Positions 24,275 to 34,505 of a stretch of 64,000 nt of DNA are shown piece by piece (within the stretch, counting starts at the first letter, position 1; each line of letters opens with the position of its first letter). Both the position numbers and the translations under genes were made by a program. This stretch comes from Sesamum alatum (Eukaryota > Streptophyta > Magnoliopsida > Lamiales > Pedaliaceae), in assembly GCA_034509735.1 (NCBI GenBank), contig JACGWO010000012.1:4809367-4873366 (forward strand). Reading direction: 5' to 3'. The notes below the pieces were generated by a model. The model had not been told where the DNA came from. It saw only the letters and a list, made by a program, of their open reading frames with translations, and searched no databases.

Positions 24275-24480
24275 AATTTCTTGAACTTCTAAAATAGAAC
24301 ATTGTGGCTCCTTAATGTACAAAGCGGTGAGTTTTTTTTTTTTTTTCTAAAAAAAGTCAGAAATTGCCGTTTAATTTATTTATGAAGATTTTAATCTATT
24401 ATTATTTTTGCATGGGATAAAATAAATTAACCCACTGGTCATAAACATATCGTCTCTTTTGATCTCAACATACTACATAA
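23627..24480. other. AT-rich intergenic DNA
   Basis: No gene or clear transposon was seen. There are poly-A/poly-T tracts and a short (TA)n tract at about 24243-24260. Confidence 0.5.
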
Positions 24481-24484
24481 TCGA

Positions 24485-24781
24485 CAAATTATATTTTTAG
24501 TCTCATTGGATAGGGGTTCACACATTTAGCCCTATGATGGTTTTAAAATTGGAAAAAATTGATATATTTAGTCATTTATTTTACATAATTTTTAAAATAA
24601 TTTATGGGACTAAATGTGTCGAGTTTTCTCAATTTTGGTACAATTTTGAAAATCATGTAAAACATATGACCAAATGTGTTGAATTTTTCCAAATTTAAAA
24701 CTATTTTGATAATCTAATAAAGTAAATGACTAAAAGTGTTGAACCCCTATCCTATCGGACTAAAAAGTGTAATTTCACCCC
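24485..24781. repeat. Diverged repeat block shared with 19.8-20.15 kb
   Basis: Units of about 65 bp of the type GGACTAAATGTGTCGAG...CAATTTTGG alternate in orientation; outer copies are inverted relative to each other (TTTTTAGTCTCATTGGATAGGGG facing CCCCTATCCTATCGGACTAAA). It is a second copy of the inner block of the 19410-20274 element, probably a foldback MITE in its own right. Confidence 0.55.
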
Positions 24782-24883
24782 CACATAATCACATTAACAT
24801 CCTAATGGATTCTTTAAGAGATCTTTGCAAGTGCTTTCAAAATAAACCCCCTTTTTTTTTTTGTTGAAAATAAGTTAATTTAA

Positions 24884-25383
24884 GGGTTAATTATACTTAG
24901 ATCCCTTCTGAAAATGTAAAATTACATTTTTTTTTAAAAAAATTTTAAAATTTCACTTACATCTCTTTTGAAAATTCTTCATTTACACCCGACCTCCTTC
25001 CATTAGAGTTTGAACGAAAAATGTTTAATTTAGCAAAATAAATTACGTAAATTTTTAATTTTGTCAATCAGCTAACATTCTCATGTATATTTTTGTACTT
25101 ATGAAACGATAAATATAATGTATATATATGGAGTGAGGTTAACATTATTTTATTTTTTCTTTATAAGTGCAAAATTATTACATGAGAATGTTAAATGAGG
25201 GGTAAAATTGAAAACTTATGTAATATTTTTTGTTAACGTCAATATTTTTCATCTAAATTCTAACGAAAGAAGGGTCAAATGTAAACAGAAAATTTTCAAA
25301 AGGAGTGTAAGTGTATTTTCAAAACTTTTTTGAAAGAAAATATAATTTTGTAGTCTTAGAGGGAGTCTAGATGTAATTAACCC
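24884..25383. mobile_element. Mutator-like MITE (500 bp) with 9-bp target duplication
   Basis: Ends GGGTTAATTATACTTAGA and its inverted counterpart TCTAGATGTAATTAACCC are present. The exact 9-bp direct repeat TTAATTTAA flanks it at 24875-24883 and 25384-25392. It shares the terminal GGGTTAATT with the element at 1652-2248 but differs inside. It ends about 390 bp upstream of the esterase TATA box, so it may contribute to that gene's distal promoter. Confidence 0.8.
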
Positions 25384-25774
25384 TTAATTTAAACCAAAAA
25401 CTATAAAAATCTCCCTACCAACTTATATAGTTTACTATTTCTTTCCGAGCATTCCAATTTTAACTATGTAAGTCACTTCTAACTTTTACTTTCAGACACT
25501 TTCAATTTTTATTAATTCCCACCACAAAAACGAAAGCTATTACAAACACACTTTTACTTTAATGCAATAACTTTTCAAGAATAAAATATATATATATATA
25601 TATATATTTGCCTCCAAAATCCAGCAAAATATCACGTAAAGGTTCTTCCTCTCAACCAAAAAAAGCAAAAAGTCAAGTTGACAATTCCACACAGTCAATA
25701 AAGACATTAATTTTTCAAATGGAATACAAATTCTAGAATAGTGCAAAAGATATGTATTATTTCTTATAACCTTC

Positions 25775-25782
25775 TCTATAAA
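25775..25782 (+). promoter_or_regulatory. TATA box of the GDSL esterase gene
   Basis: CTATAAAT lies about 70 bases before the start codon. It also overlaps the ATG at 25782, which argues that this ATG is upstream of the transcript and not the start codon. Confidence 0.55.
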
Positions 25783-25844
25783 TGGACGATCACACCACCA
25801 CTGAGATTCTGTCCAAACAGAGAAAAAAAGAAAAAAAAACCATA

Positions 25845-28800
25845 ATGTCTCAAAGACCACTCGTTTGTTTGTGTCTGTTTGCTATGTTTACAGCTCCATC
25901 CATTTGTCTCACACAACAAAATCAAGAATCCAAGATCAGAGGAATGTTTGTGTTTGGGAGTTCTTTAGTTGACAATGGGAACAACAATTTCCTTCCAAAT
26001 TCCTTAGCCAAAGTGGACTACTTTCCCTATGGAATTGATTTTCCTCTTGGCCCTTCAGGCAGATTCAGCAATGGCAAAAATGTCATTGACATTCTGGGAC
26101 AAAAGTTGAACCTTCCAACCTATATTCCACCCTTCAATGATCCCTCAACTAAGGGAAGAATGATAGTAAATGGTGTCAACTATGCTTCTGGTGGTTCTGG
26201 AATTCTGGATAATACTGGTGCACTTGCAGTAAGTTCATTCCACTTGTTTTCTTGCTGTCTTTTTCATTCTTTGTTGTCTACTTAATGTGTCACGAGTTCG
26301 AACCTCGTTGAAAATGTAAAAAGCTCGTTACTTTATGTGGATGTATTATAAGCTGGCGATGACGGGCTCTCAATGAGTTAGTTTCCTTAGTTGGGGTAGC
26401 AAGAAATGAAAACGGTTAGGTTCTTTTTCTTGGGAGCATTGAAAATGTAAAAAGCTCGTTACTTTATGTGGATGTATTATAAGCTGGCGATGACGGACTC
26501 TGAATGAGTTTGTCTCCTTAGTTGGTGAAGACGGTTAGGTTCTCTTTGTTGGGATCTTTGAAAATGTAAAGCTCGCTGCTTTATGTGGATGTATTATAAG
26601 CTGGCGATGATGACGGACTCTGAATGAGTTAGTTTCCTTAGTTGGGGTAGCAAGAAGTGAAGGCGGTTAGGTTCTCTTTGTTGTGATCATTGAAAATTTA
26701 ACGCTCGTTACTTTATGTGAATGTATTATAAGCGGGCGGTGATGGACTCTCAATGAGTTAGTTTTGTTAGTTGGGGTAGCAAGAGTGAAGACGGTTAGGT
26801 TCTCTTTCTTGGGATCACTGAATATGTAAAAGCTCACTACTTTGTATGGATGTACTATAAGCGGGCGGCGACAGACTCTTGATGAGTTAGTTTCCCTTAG
26901 TTGGGATCACAAGAAATGTAGACGGTTAGGTTCTCTTAGTTGGGATAATCACGCTCTGATGTATATGTTCGTGTGTTTGTTGTTTGATTTTCTTCTAAAT
27001 GCAGGGGAATGTGATCAGTTTGAATCAACAAATCAGAAACTTTGAGGAGGTGACTCTGCCGGAACTGGGGCTGCAGCTGGGAGAGAGAAGCACAGGAATC
27101 CTGTCTCAGTTCTTGTTTGTGGTGGGAAGTGGAGGAAATGACTATTCACTGAATTACTTTCTGGGCAACAATAATGTTAGTGTTGAGGCTTTTACTGCCA
27201 ATTTGACCACCACACTCTCTAACCAACTCAAGGTACTTGGAATCTTTTTTACTGCAGTAGTTTTCTGGATTTAAAGTAATTCAGGGGGGTTTCAACGGTT
27301 TGATTATGTGTATTGTAGTAGCATAACAACGTTAGAGATCTTCCGAATGTTTCACATGTAAGAACCATAAACTATCTCGAATCTATAAGTCATTGCTCTT
27401 GTTTCTAGCTAAGAAGTTCTTCAAAACTGGTTTCATGGATGTTAAATGAGTCAAGAAACAAAATTTACATGCGTTTGATATTCCAAAAGAAAACGAGGGA
27501 AAAACGTGTGTTTTGAGGAAATCGCATTTGTGAAACAGAGGACTTCTTCTGACCATGAGTTGCTTGACATCTTACGTTGTGCAGAGGTTGTACGGTTTGG
27601 GTGCTCGCAAGTTCGTGCTAATGGCAATCAATCCTAATGGTTGCAGTCCAATGGCTACAGTCAGGGTTCCGACAAGCAACGGCTGTGTGCAAAGTTTAAA
27701 TACAGCAGCTCAAATGTTCAATGCCCACTTGAAGGACTTGGTGCTTGCCATTAGGCCAGAAATGCCTGGTTCTAACCTTGTTTTCGTCAATTCATACAAA
27801 ATTATTAGGGACATCATAAGATTTCCTATTTCTAGAGGTAAGCTTTTATATCCTATGATAATATATGCCCTCAAACAAAATTCATTAAAAATAGAAGTTT
27901 AAAGTTAACGAGGCAACAGACAAGATGGATCTAAGACATAAAAGGTTTACGGAGTGATATCATGATCGTGGCTTTATGATTTATTCACAAAGTTACTTGC
28001 GTTTCACTTTTATGACTCAACGAATGCTAAGTATGCTTGTGAGTATGCAAGTTTATGATGGTTTGATGCATAAGGAAATTAGTGGTCTAGATTTGTACAC
28101 TCACTTGGCCGCAAGTACACTTAGCATTCGTCTTTTGGGGTATTATATGATGAACTAGATTAATATTATAACCGTAACTTAATAGCAGCGTAAATACTGA
28201 TTTTCAGGATAATAATTGGTACGTACTTGAGTCCATTATTTAGTTGCCATCAGCTCGAGACTTGAAAAGGATATGAATATGTGCATTTATATCAACTGAC
28301 AAATGGCTCCCACAGGAAGTTGTTCGACATCAATTTCGTCTTTGCTACTATAGGAGCATTGAAGACATGTTGGTATCCACACAATTCTGTGTTAACGATA
28401 TCAACAAATACATCGTCTGAGCTTAATTACATGGACCCTCATAACATGCTTAGTGCCCCTAGAACAGCATGAAATGAGTTATATATTAGTTGAAGATTTG
28501 GTACCTAATCGCATGTATAGCAGAAAACTGAGGGCCATTTTTCCGTCTTTTCACCACTGATCTCTGCCTGTTTCGTTCTCTTATGATACAATTTGCCTTG
28601 TAAAATACAAGAGAAACGGTTGTAGAACATATCTTTTGTCAACTTAATCAGCACATTTGAAAAGATTGAAATACCGATCTTTCTTGTTCATGCAGGTTTC
28701 CGCAATGCCAGCAACTCTTGCTGTGAAGTAACCAAGATAAGCGAAGGTGGAACTGGAATTTTGTGCAAGAGAGGAGGGACGGTTTGTGCAAACAGGAGCG

Positions 28801-28928
28801 AATATGTGTATTTTGATGGCTTGCATCCAACAGAAGCCGTAAATGTTGTGATTGCAACCAAGGCTTTCTCTTCCTACCTGAAAGCTGAGGTCTTCCCTTT
28901 CAATGTCAAGCACCTCTCAGAAATTTAA
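25845..28928 (+). CDS. GDSL esterase/lipase, four exons, 365 aa
   Basis: Exons: 25845-26228, 27005-27232, 27585-27837, 28696-28928. All introns are GT-AG and the frame is kept (384 + 228 + 253 + 233 = 1098 bases). The protein is an SGNH-fold secreted hydrolase expected to act on acyl esters or lipids in the apoplast. It has a signal peptide (residues 1 to about 22), block I FVFGSSLVDNGNNN with the nucleophile Ser (family consensus GDSL; here GSSL), block II with NYASGGSGI, block III GGNDY, and C-terminal DGLHPTE with the catalytic Asp and His. The length is normal for the plant family (350-370). The start at 25845 is chosen because it gives a signal peptide; the upstream ATG at 25782 adds a basic stretch and lies in the TATA box. 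The substrate cannot be told from sequence. Confidence 0.9.
26310..26950. repeat. Minisatellite in intron 1 of the esterase gene, about five units of 120-130 bp
   Basis: Units start at about 26310, 26441, 26560, 26692 and 26820, each beginning with a GAAAATGTAAAAGCTCGTTA-like sequence, then TATGTGGATGTATTATAAGC, a TGGCGATGACGG core, and GGTTAGGTTCTC near the end. Units differ by small indels and substitutions. The array fills most of the 776-bp first intron. Confidence 0.85.
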
Positions 28929-29719
28929 GTTTCTTGTCTGTGTCTATGGAGCTTCCTCCATTTTTGTTTGATACTTCAGCTTTAGAACTGGATGCAATAA
29001 CGTGTTCGTATCATTTCATTAGTTTAAGCCTTTAAGGAATGAAAGTACTCTACTTTCTGATTCCAACTCTTTGAGTATGTGCTATACGAACTAGGACAGT
29101 ATAATTAGGCTTCTGCACGATCGTGGCCTACTATAAAGCTACTTAAGCTCGACTCACGCTCACATTAATCAAAAGCTCGTACAAGATTACAACGCGAGGT
29201 GAAAAAGTAGAGCGATAGACTTGGTTTTCTCCTTCGGACAGTCAGTCAAAGTTTTTGCACTGAACTATACCTGGTATTTTGGTTTAACGTATGAAGGAGT
29301 ATACGTAGAACGTGAACCTTACTCAGAAGTTAATGGAAAAATTTGACTACCTGCATGCACTTTGGTTCGATTCATTTCGATTCTTGGTCATGTGGTCCAC
29401 TCCAGGAAAGTTTCAGCTGAGTTGAAAACATGACTCCATTAGAAAAACAATAGTGCTATGTCTTTTTGGTTGAAAAATCAAACAAGAAAAGACTATAAAA
29501 TAAAGAGGGATGCTAAGTCTTTAACTAAAGAACTATTGGAAGTTCAATATTTTAGCAAAATTCCTGAAAAACCATCATTGGGCATCCTCTCATCTTGTGG
29601 AAGAGAAAATACTGAATGGGACATCATGCGAAGATTCATAAATCTTGATGGGGCAATATTTATGTCATTTCTGCTTATGTAGGTGGAATAATAGTGGTCC
29701 CATTTGTGGTACTGGCATT
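28929..29719. other. Esterase 3' flank and receptor-kinase upstream region
   Basis: No coding region was recognised. The first 100-200 bases are probably the esterase 3' UTR; the rest is intergenic and promoter DNA for the kinase gene. Confidence 0.5.
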
Positions 29720-29729
29720 CTATAAAATA
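29720..29729 (+). promoter_or_regulatory. TATA box of receptor kinase 1
   Basis: CTATAAAATA lies about 160 bases upstream of the chosen start codon, leaving room for a leader of about 130 bases. Confidence 0.5.
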
Positions 29730-29888
29730 TCTGTTGCTGATAAATAAATTAGATCTGCATTTTTCTTACAATTGATTCATTCTTGTGATTGTCTTTTTGT
29801 TGCTCACTTTCTTGGTTTTTCAACATATTTGGATTCAGCCTTAAGGTCGGACTGGACAGGAGAGAAAGTGAAGTTGTTTTCATTGAAC

Positions 29889-32279
29889 ATGTTCTGGCTC
29901 CTTTTCATCTTGTTGTCAGCCGTTAGCGTTGTAGCTGCTGATATATCTCCCGGCTCAACGCTGTACGCCTCAAATCCGGAACAGTCATGGAATTCTCCTA
30001 ACAACTCTTTCTCACTTTCCTTCATTCAAGAATCTGAAAACACATATTTTGCTGCCATTATCTATAATGGCATCCCCATCTGGAAAGCAGGTGGTGATCC
30101 TGGTGGTGCCGTTGATTCCTCTGCTGCACTTCGCTTCCTGCCTGACGGAGACCTCCAGCTGGTTGCCGGGTCAACAGGTTCTTTAGTATGGCAATCCAAG
30201 ACTTCTGGACTAGGCATCACCTCTGCTTCACTTGAGGATTCAGGTACTTTAATACTAAAGAACGGGAGTTCTCCCGTTTGGACAACTTTTGATAATCCAA
30301 CTGATACAATTCTCCCTGGACAAAATTTCACCGTTGATCATGTTTTGCGATGTGGGTTGTACTCTTTTCGCCTGTTAAGGTCAGGGGAAATAGACCTCCG
30401 GTGGAATGATTCCATAGTGTATTATACCTCTTCAGGTATTAACACAACTGGTAGTTTAAACTTGACTTCACCAAGTCTAGGCATGCAGCCAGTTGGGATA
30501 TTTTCGCTTTTCGATCCGTTGCTTCCGAGCCCTGTAATTATGGCTCGAGATATTGACTATGGTGAAGTAAGTGATAATACTCTAAGGTATGTGAAGTTGG
30601 ATTGTGATGGGAATATGAGGATTTACAGTTCTGCAATGAGTAGAAGGGGGAGTAAGGTTGTGGCATGGACTGCTGTCAGTGATCAGTGTCAGGTTTTCGG
30701 TTATTGTGGGAATTTTGGAGTTTGCAGGTACGATGAGTTGAACGTTAATCCAACGTGCGGTTGCCCATCTGAGAATTTTGATCCGATTGATCCGAGGGAT
30801 GGTAGGAAAGGATGTAAGAGGAAAGTGGAAATTCAAGATTGTCAAACAACAATGTTATCTTTGAATAACTCTTTGTTCTTGACATTTCAGCCTGAAATCA
30901 ACTCAGATCTCTTTACGGCAAATATGAGAGCTTGCCAGTCTCTCTGTCTTACTGATACTTCGTGCGTAGCCTCAACTTCCTTGGCAGACGGAACGGGAGT
31001 TTGTTATATGAAAAGATCAGCATTTATCAGCGGATATCAGTCTCCAACGCTCACCAGTACGTCGTATGTGAAAGTCTGTGAGCCTGCCTTGCCAAATCCT
31101 CCATTCTCTTCTAGTAGAAGTGACAAAAAATCTGATGCACTGAAGATTGCTGTTGTGGTTCTGGGCAGCATTTTGGCTCTGGTCATTCTAGTCGTCGTTT
31201 TTTTGTGGTTGTATCGCAGGTCTAATCCAAAATATGAAAGTTTACTTCCTCATTATTCGGTTTCTGACTATGCATCTGGTGTTCCTGTTCAATTCTCATA
31301 CAAGGAGCTCCAACGGGAAACGAAAGGCTTCAAGGAAAAGCTCGGAGAAGGAGGATTCGGGTGCGTTTACAAAGGAACCCTCTCGAATAAAACGGTCGTT
31401 GCTGTAAAGCAGCTGGAGGGAATTGGACAGGGAGAGAAACAGTTCAGAATGGAGGTTGCAACAATCAGCAGCACACACCACTTAAATTTGGTGAGGTTGG
31501 TCGGATTTTGCTCAGAAGGCCGACACAGGTTACTGGTGTATGAGTTCATGAAAAACGGCTCTCTCGACAGCTTTCTGTTCACTTCACAAGGCAAGAAAGT
31601 TCTGAATTGGGCACGTCGGTATAGCATTGCCTTGGGGACGGCCAGGGGGATGACGTATCTGCATGAGGAGTGCCGTGACTGCATTCTTCACTGCGACATA
31701 AAGCCTGAGAACATTCTCTTGGACGAAAACTACAACGCAAGAATCTCAGATTTCGGGCTTGCAAAGCTCCTGAACCTGAACGACCACAAGCACCGGAGCC
31801 TAATCACCGTGAGGGGAACAAGAGGGTACTTAGCTCCAGAATGGGGTGCGAACCTCCCAATAACTTCAAAAGCCGATGTCTACAGTTTTGGAATGGTGTT
31901 GTTGGAGATAGTAAGTGGAAGGAGGAACTTTGAAGTTTCTCCGGAGACGAACCACAAGAAGTTCTCGTTGTGGGCGTATGAGGAGTTCGTAAAGGGCAAC
32001 GTGGAGCCGGTCATCGACAAACAGCTCATGGAGAGTGATCTAGACATGGTGCAAGCAATGAGAGTGATCAAAGTAAGCTTCTGGTGCATTCAAGAACGGC
32101 CGTCGTTCCGGCCTACGATGGGAAAAGTGGTGCAAATGCTTGAAGGATTTGATGATATACATAAACCACCTCCACCTCTGGCTCAGGTTGAAGGATCAGT
32201 ACATTCTGGAGCAGCAGCTGCAGCTTCATCTGTTTATTCATCACAAATGTCAGCAATCTCATCTTTAGCTTCAGAATGA
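29889..32279 (+). CDS. G-type lectin S-receptor-like Ser/Thr kinase 1 (796 aa, intronless)
   Basis: A plasma-membrane receptor kinase of the At1g34300-like group. Order: signal peptide (1 to about 18), bulb-lectin domain (about 20-150), S-domain region, EGF-like cysteine segment starting SDQCQVFGYCGNFGVC (about 260-315), PAN-type segment (about 315-400), one transmembrane helix (about 420-442), and kinase (about 475-755). Kinase motifs: Gly loop GEGGFGCVY (from 486), Lys in VAVKQL (507), catalytic HCDIKPEN (601-608), DFG (621-623), APEW (about 650). HCD replaces HRD, so it is a non-RD kinase, a class often linked to immune receptors. 29889 is the first in-frame ATG; upstream the frame is open but has no ATG and no signal peptide. 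The ligand is unknown. Confidence 0.93.
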   Translation: MFWLLFILLSAVSVVAADISPGSTLYASNPEQSWNSPNNSFSLSFIQESENTYFAAIIYNGIPIWKAGGDPGGAVDSSAALRFLPDGDLQLVAGSTGSLVWQSKTSGLGITSASLEDSGTLILKNGSSPVWTTFDNPTDTILPGQNFTVDHVLRCGLYSFRLLRSGEIDLRWNDSIVYYTSSGINTTGSLNLTSPSLGMQPVGIFSLFDPLLPSPVIMARDIDYGEVSDNTLRYVKLDCDGNMRIYSSAMSRRGSKVVAWTAVSDQCQVFGYCGNFGVCRYDELNVNPTCGCPSENFDPIDPRDGRKGCKRKVEIQDCQTTMLSLNNSLFLTFQPEINSDLFTANMRACQSLCLTDTSCVASTSLADGTGVCYMKRSAFISGYQSPTLTSTSYVKVCEPALPNPPFSSSRSDKKSDALKIAVVVLGSILALVILVVVFLWLYRRSNPKYESLLPHYSVSDYASGVPVQFSYKELQRETKGFKEKLGEGGFGCVYKGTLSNKTVVAVKQLEGIGQGEKQFRMEVATISSTHHLNLVRLVGFCSEGRHRLLVYEFMKNGSLDSFLFTSQGKKVLNWARRYSIALGTARGMTYLHEECRDCILHCDIKPENILLDENYNARISDFGLAKLLNLNDHKHRSLITVRGTRGYLAPEWGANLPITSKADVYSFGMVLLEIVSGRRNFEVSPETNHKKFSLWAYEEFVKGNVEPVIDKQLMESDLDMVQAMRVIKVSFWCIQERPSFRPTMGKVVQMLEGFDDIHKPPPPLAQVEGSVHSGAAAAASSVYSSQMSAISSLASE

Positions 32280-32560
32280 AAGATGTGGAGGGAAATCTTG
32301 ATTGATCAGTGCGTCTGTCATCAACAGATTTTGATACCCAGAATTGGTTATGTAAGAACCCTTTGATGCATATAATATGATTTGTTTAGTCTTTTGTTGT
32401 CTTTTTCAGATGTGAAATCACAAACTGTTGTGTGATTTTGTAGTTGTAGTCTTGTAATAGTTAATGATTTTTAATGTAAACAGTATATGATATTTAAAGA
32501 TCAATGGTAAAATCATGCCATCCTTTTGTTAAACAACCAGTTAGAATGTCATTATAGTAA
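32280..32560. other. 3' flank of receptor kinase 1
   Basis: Probable 3' UTR (T-rich, with AATAGTTAATG and TGTAAA-type signals around 32455-32480). No gene. Confidence 0.5.
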
Positions 32561-33470
32561 GGGTAAATTACAGCTAGGGGTGGGCGTTCGGATTGAATTA
32601 TTTGGGTCTCGATTCGATCCGAATGGTTCGGATTATTCGAGTCGTTTAATTTTTAATTTTTAAATTACCCGAACCCGATTTTGAATTGATCGGGTCGGTT
32701 ATCGGGTAGAGAAAAGTACCTGATCGGATTAATCAGGTACCCAATATTTAATTAAAAAATAATAAAAATTACAAAACTACAAGTAAATAAAGAAACTATA
32801 ATCATTTGTTGTTACTAGTAAAGTAGTAAAGTAAAAAAGAAAATGATATATGAGTTGATTGATCTATTTATCAAGTTATTTATGTTAGGAACTGAATTAT
32901 TTTGTCAATTAATTTGAATTAATTGTGATTTTATATTATTCTTAATATTAATAAATTAATATCATAATTTGATATTAATTTTTCGTATAATATTTTAGAA
33001 AATAAAATCACACCAATAAAAATTACAATTTATAAATATAAAATTATCAAAAGATTTAAATATTTTTTTGTTGCTCCAACTTTTCTTTATATCTAAATTA
33101 CAAAAAAGAAAAATAGAAAAAAATTGGGTACTCGACTTTATCGGATTGGTGTCGGGTATCAAAATATACTACCCAATATAATCAGGTACCCGCTCGGAAA
33201 AACCCGACCGGTGCCCACCCCTAATTACAGCTACCACCCAACGAGAGGGTTTAAAATAATTACAAATACTTCTCAAATAAAAACTGATTGTGTAGCCTCT
33301 AGACAGTAAAATAAAAATTACTACTTTATCCTAACTATTTAAAGGAAATTTTTTTGAAAAAATATAAAAAATTTGAGGATGGGTAAAGTAAATAATTCAT
33401 ATGACATTTATCCATAAAATTTTTCTAAAAAAAGTTGAGAATAAATTACAATTCATAATCCAAAAGGGTA
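32561..33470. mobile_element. Remnant of a GGTAAATTACAGCTACC MITE split by a hAT element
   Basis: GGGTAAATTACAGC (32561-32574) resumes after the inserted element as ATTACAGCTACCACCC (33224-33239), matching the end of the 2419-2844 family. The other terminus could not be located, so the outer element is probably truncated or diverged; the right boundary given is approximate. Confidence 0.55.
32575..33223. mobile_element. hAT-type MITE (649 bp) with 8-bp target duplication
   Basis: The terminal inverted repeats are TAGGGGTGGGC and GCCCACCCCTA. The exact 8-bp duplication ATTACAGC flanks it at 32567-32574 and 33224-33231. The sub-terminal part has inverted copies of CGGGTACC-like and TCGGATT-like motifs. 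The core is AT-rich with no ORF. It inserted into a pre-existing MITE end. Confidence 0.87.
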
Positions 33471-34005
33471 ATTTTTTGGTCATTTCACTACAAAAATCAT
33501 AAATCCTACAAAAAGAACCCTTTTCGTAAAAAAAGAAATAGAAATAAAGAGTCATTTGCACGCGCTCTAAATACGAATGAAATAGCATTTTGACCCAATT
33601 TTAGTCTTTAACTTATTTGAATTGATAAAATTGCCCTTGTCTTACTAAGTTATCTTTAATAATCCCTTTCCTTCATTATTTTTTATTAATTCTTTATTTT
33701 TTTATATTTTTCTGAAAAAGAATATAATAAATACTAAAAAACAATATTCATCAATTTTTATATATAAAAAATATTATTGCATAAAGTTAAGTTATTATAC
33801 ATATTTTAGATATGAAATATCAAAGTTTTATCTTTAGTTTAATATTATTTGTGAGTTTTAAAATCAAGATACATGATTTTATTTCTAAATGTTATTAGTT
33901 ATTTGAATTGTATATTTTTATGTTGAATATTTTTGAATTTGTATATTTATGTAGATTTTAAATTTTAATATAATTATATTTAAATATTAAAATAAATAAT
34001 TGAAA
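33471..34005. other. AT-rich intergenic DNA
   Basis: Low-complexity AT-rich sequence, no gene seen. Confidence 0.5.
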
Positions 34006-34007
34006 TA

Positions 34008-34490
34008 AATGGTCATCTTCTCCAACCCACCACCCTTCCCCAACTGGCCGCCCTTCGCCGACTGAACTCGCCGTCCCATTCGCGCCTGAAACTCGCCATT
34101 CGCCGGCCAGCCACGCCCTGAAAGTCGCCTCCACCATCCGCTCTTGAAACTCGCCCTCACCATGCGTCCCTGAAACTCGTCGACCGCCGCAGTCTTCCTT
34201 TTGCCTCCCCTTCGGCCCACGCCCCTGAAACTCGCCCCCACCCTTGGACAGTTTTTCTTCCCTACCTTCCCTTTCTTCGCCTACTGCGCGGGGCGACGGC
34301 CGTCTGCATCCCAGATCTGGGAGGCTACGTCGTCGTCGCCCAACATTGTGCTGTGGCATGGGCGACGACGGTCGTCGCCAACCCAGATCTGGGCGCCGCG
34401 TCGTCGTCCACGGCCGGCGATGGAGGTCGGCTTCACGGCCGGTGGAGGTGGATATGGGCGGCGGCCTCCACCGCTCATCCACATATATAT
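34008..34490. other. GC-rich island of unknown origin with short spaced repeats
   Basis: The island is sharply bounded by AT-rich DNA. Its left part contains about six copies of a CTGAAACTCGCC-like motif spaced 25-70 bases apart (about 34060-34235); its right part repeats CCAGATCTGGG and CGTCGTCGCC-type motifs. ORFs of 80-180 codons are open on both strands, which is what GC-rich repeats do by chance, and none resembles a known protein. It ends 15 bp before a Helitron 5' end. It is probably a transposon fragment or captured sequence. Confidence 0.4.
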
Positions 34491-34505
34491 ACAATATATA
34501 TGATA

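Noticed and set aside
25782..25844. Upstream in-frame ATG that would lengthen the esterase
   Set aside because: It overlaps the TATA box and would put a lysine-rich stretch before the signal peptide.
29772..29888. N-terminal extension of receptor kinase 1
   Set aside because: The frame is open but begins with TTG, not ATG, and the signal peptide starts at the ATG at 29889.
33958..34503. Arginine/glycine-rich proteins on both strands
   Set aside because: They arise from a GC-rich repeat island and resemble no family.
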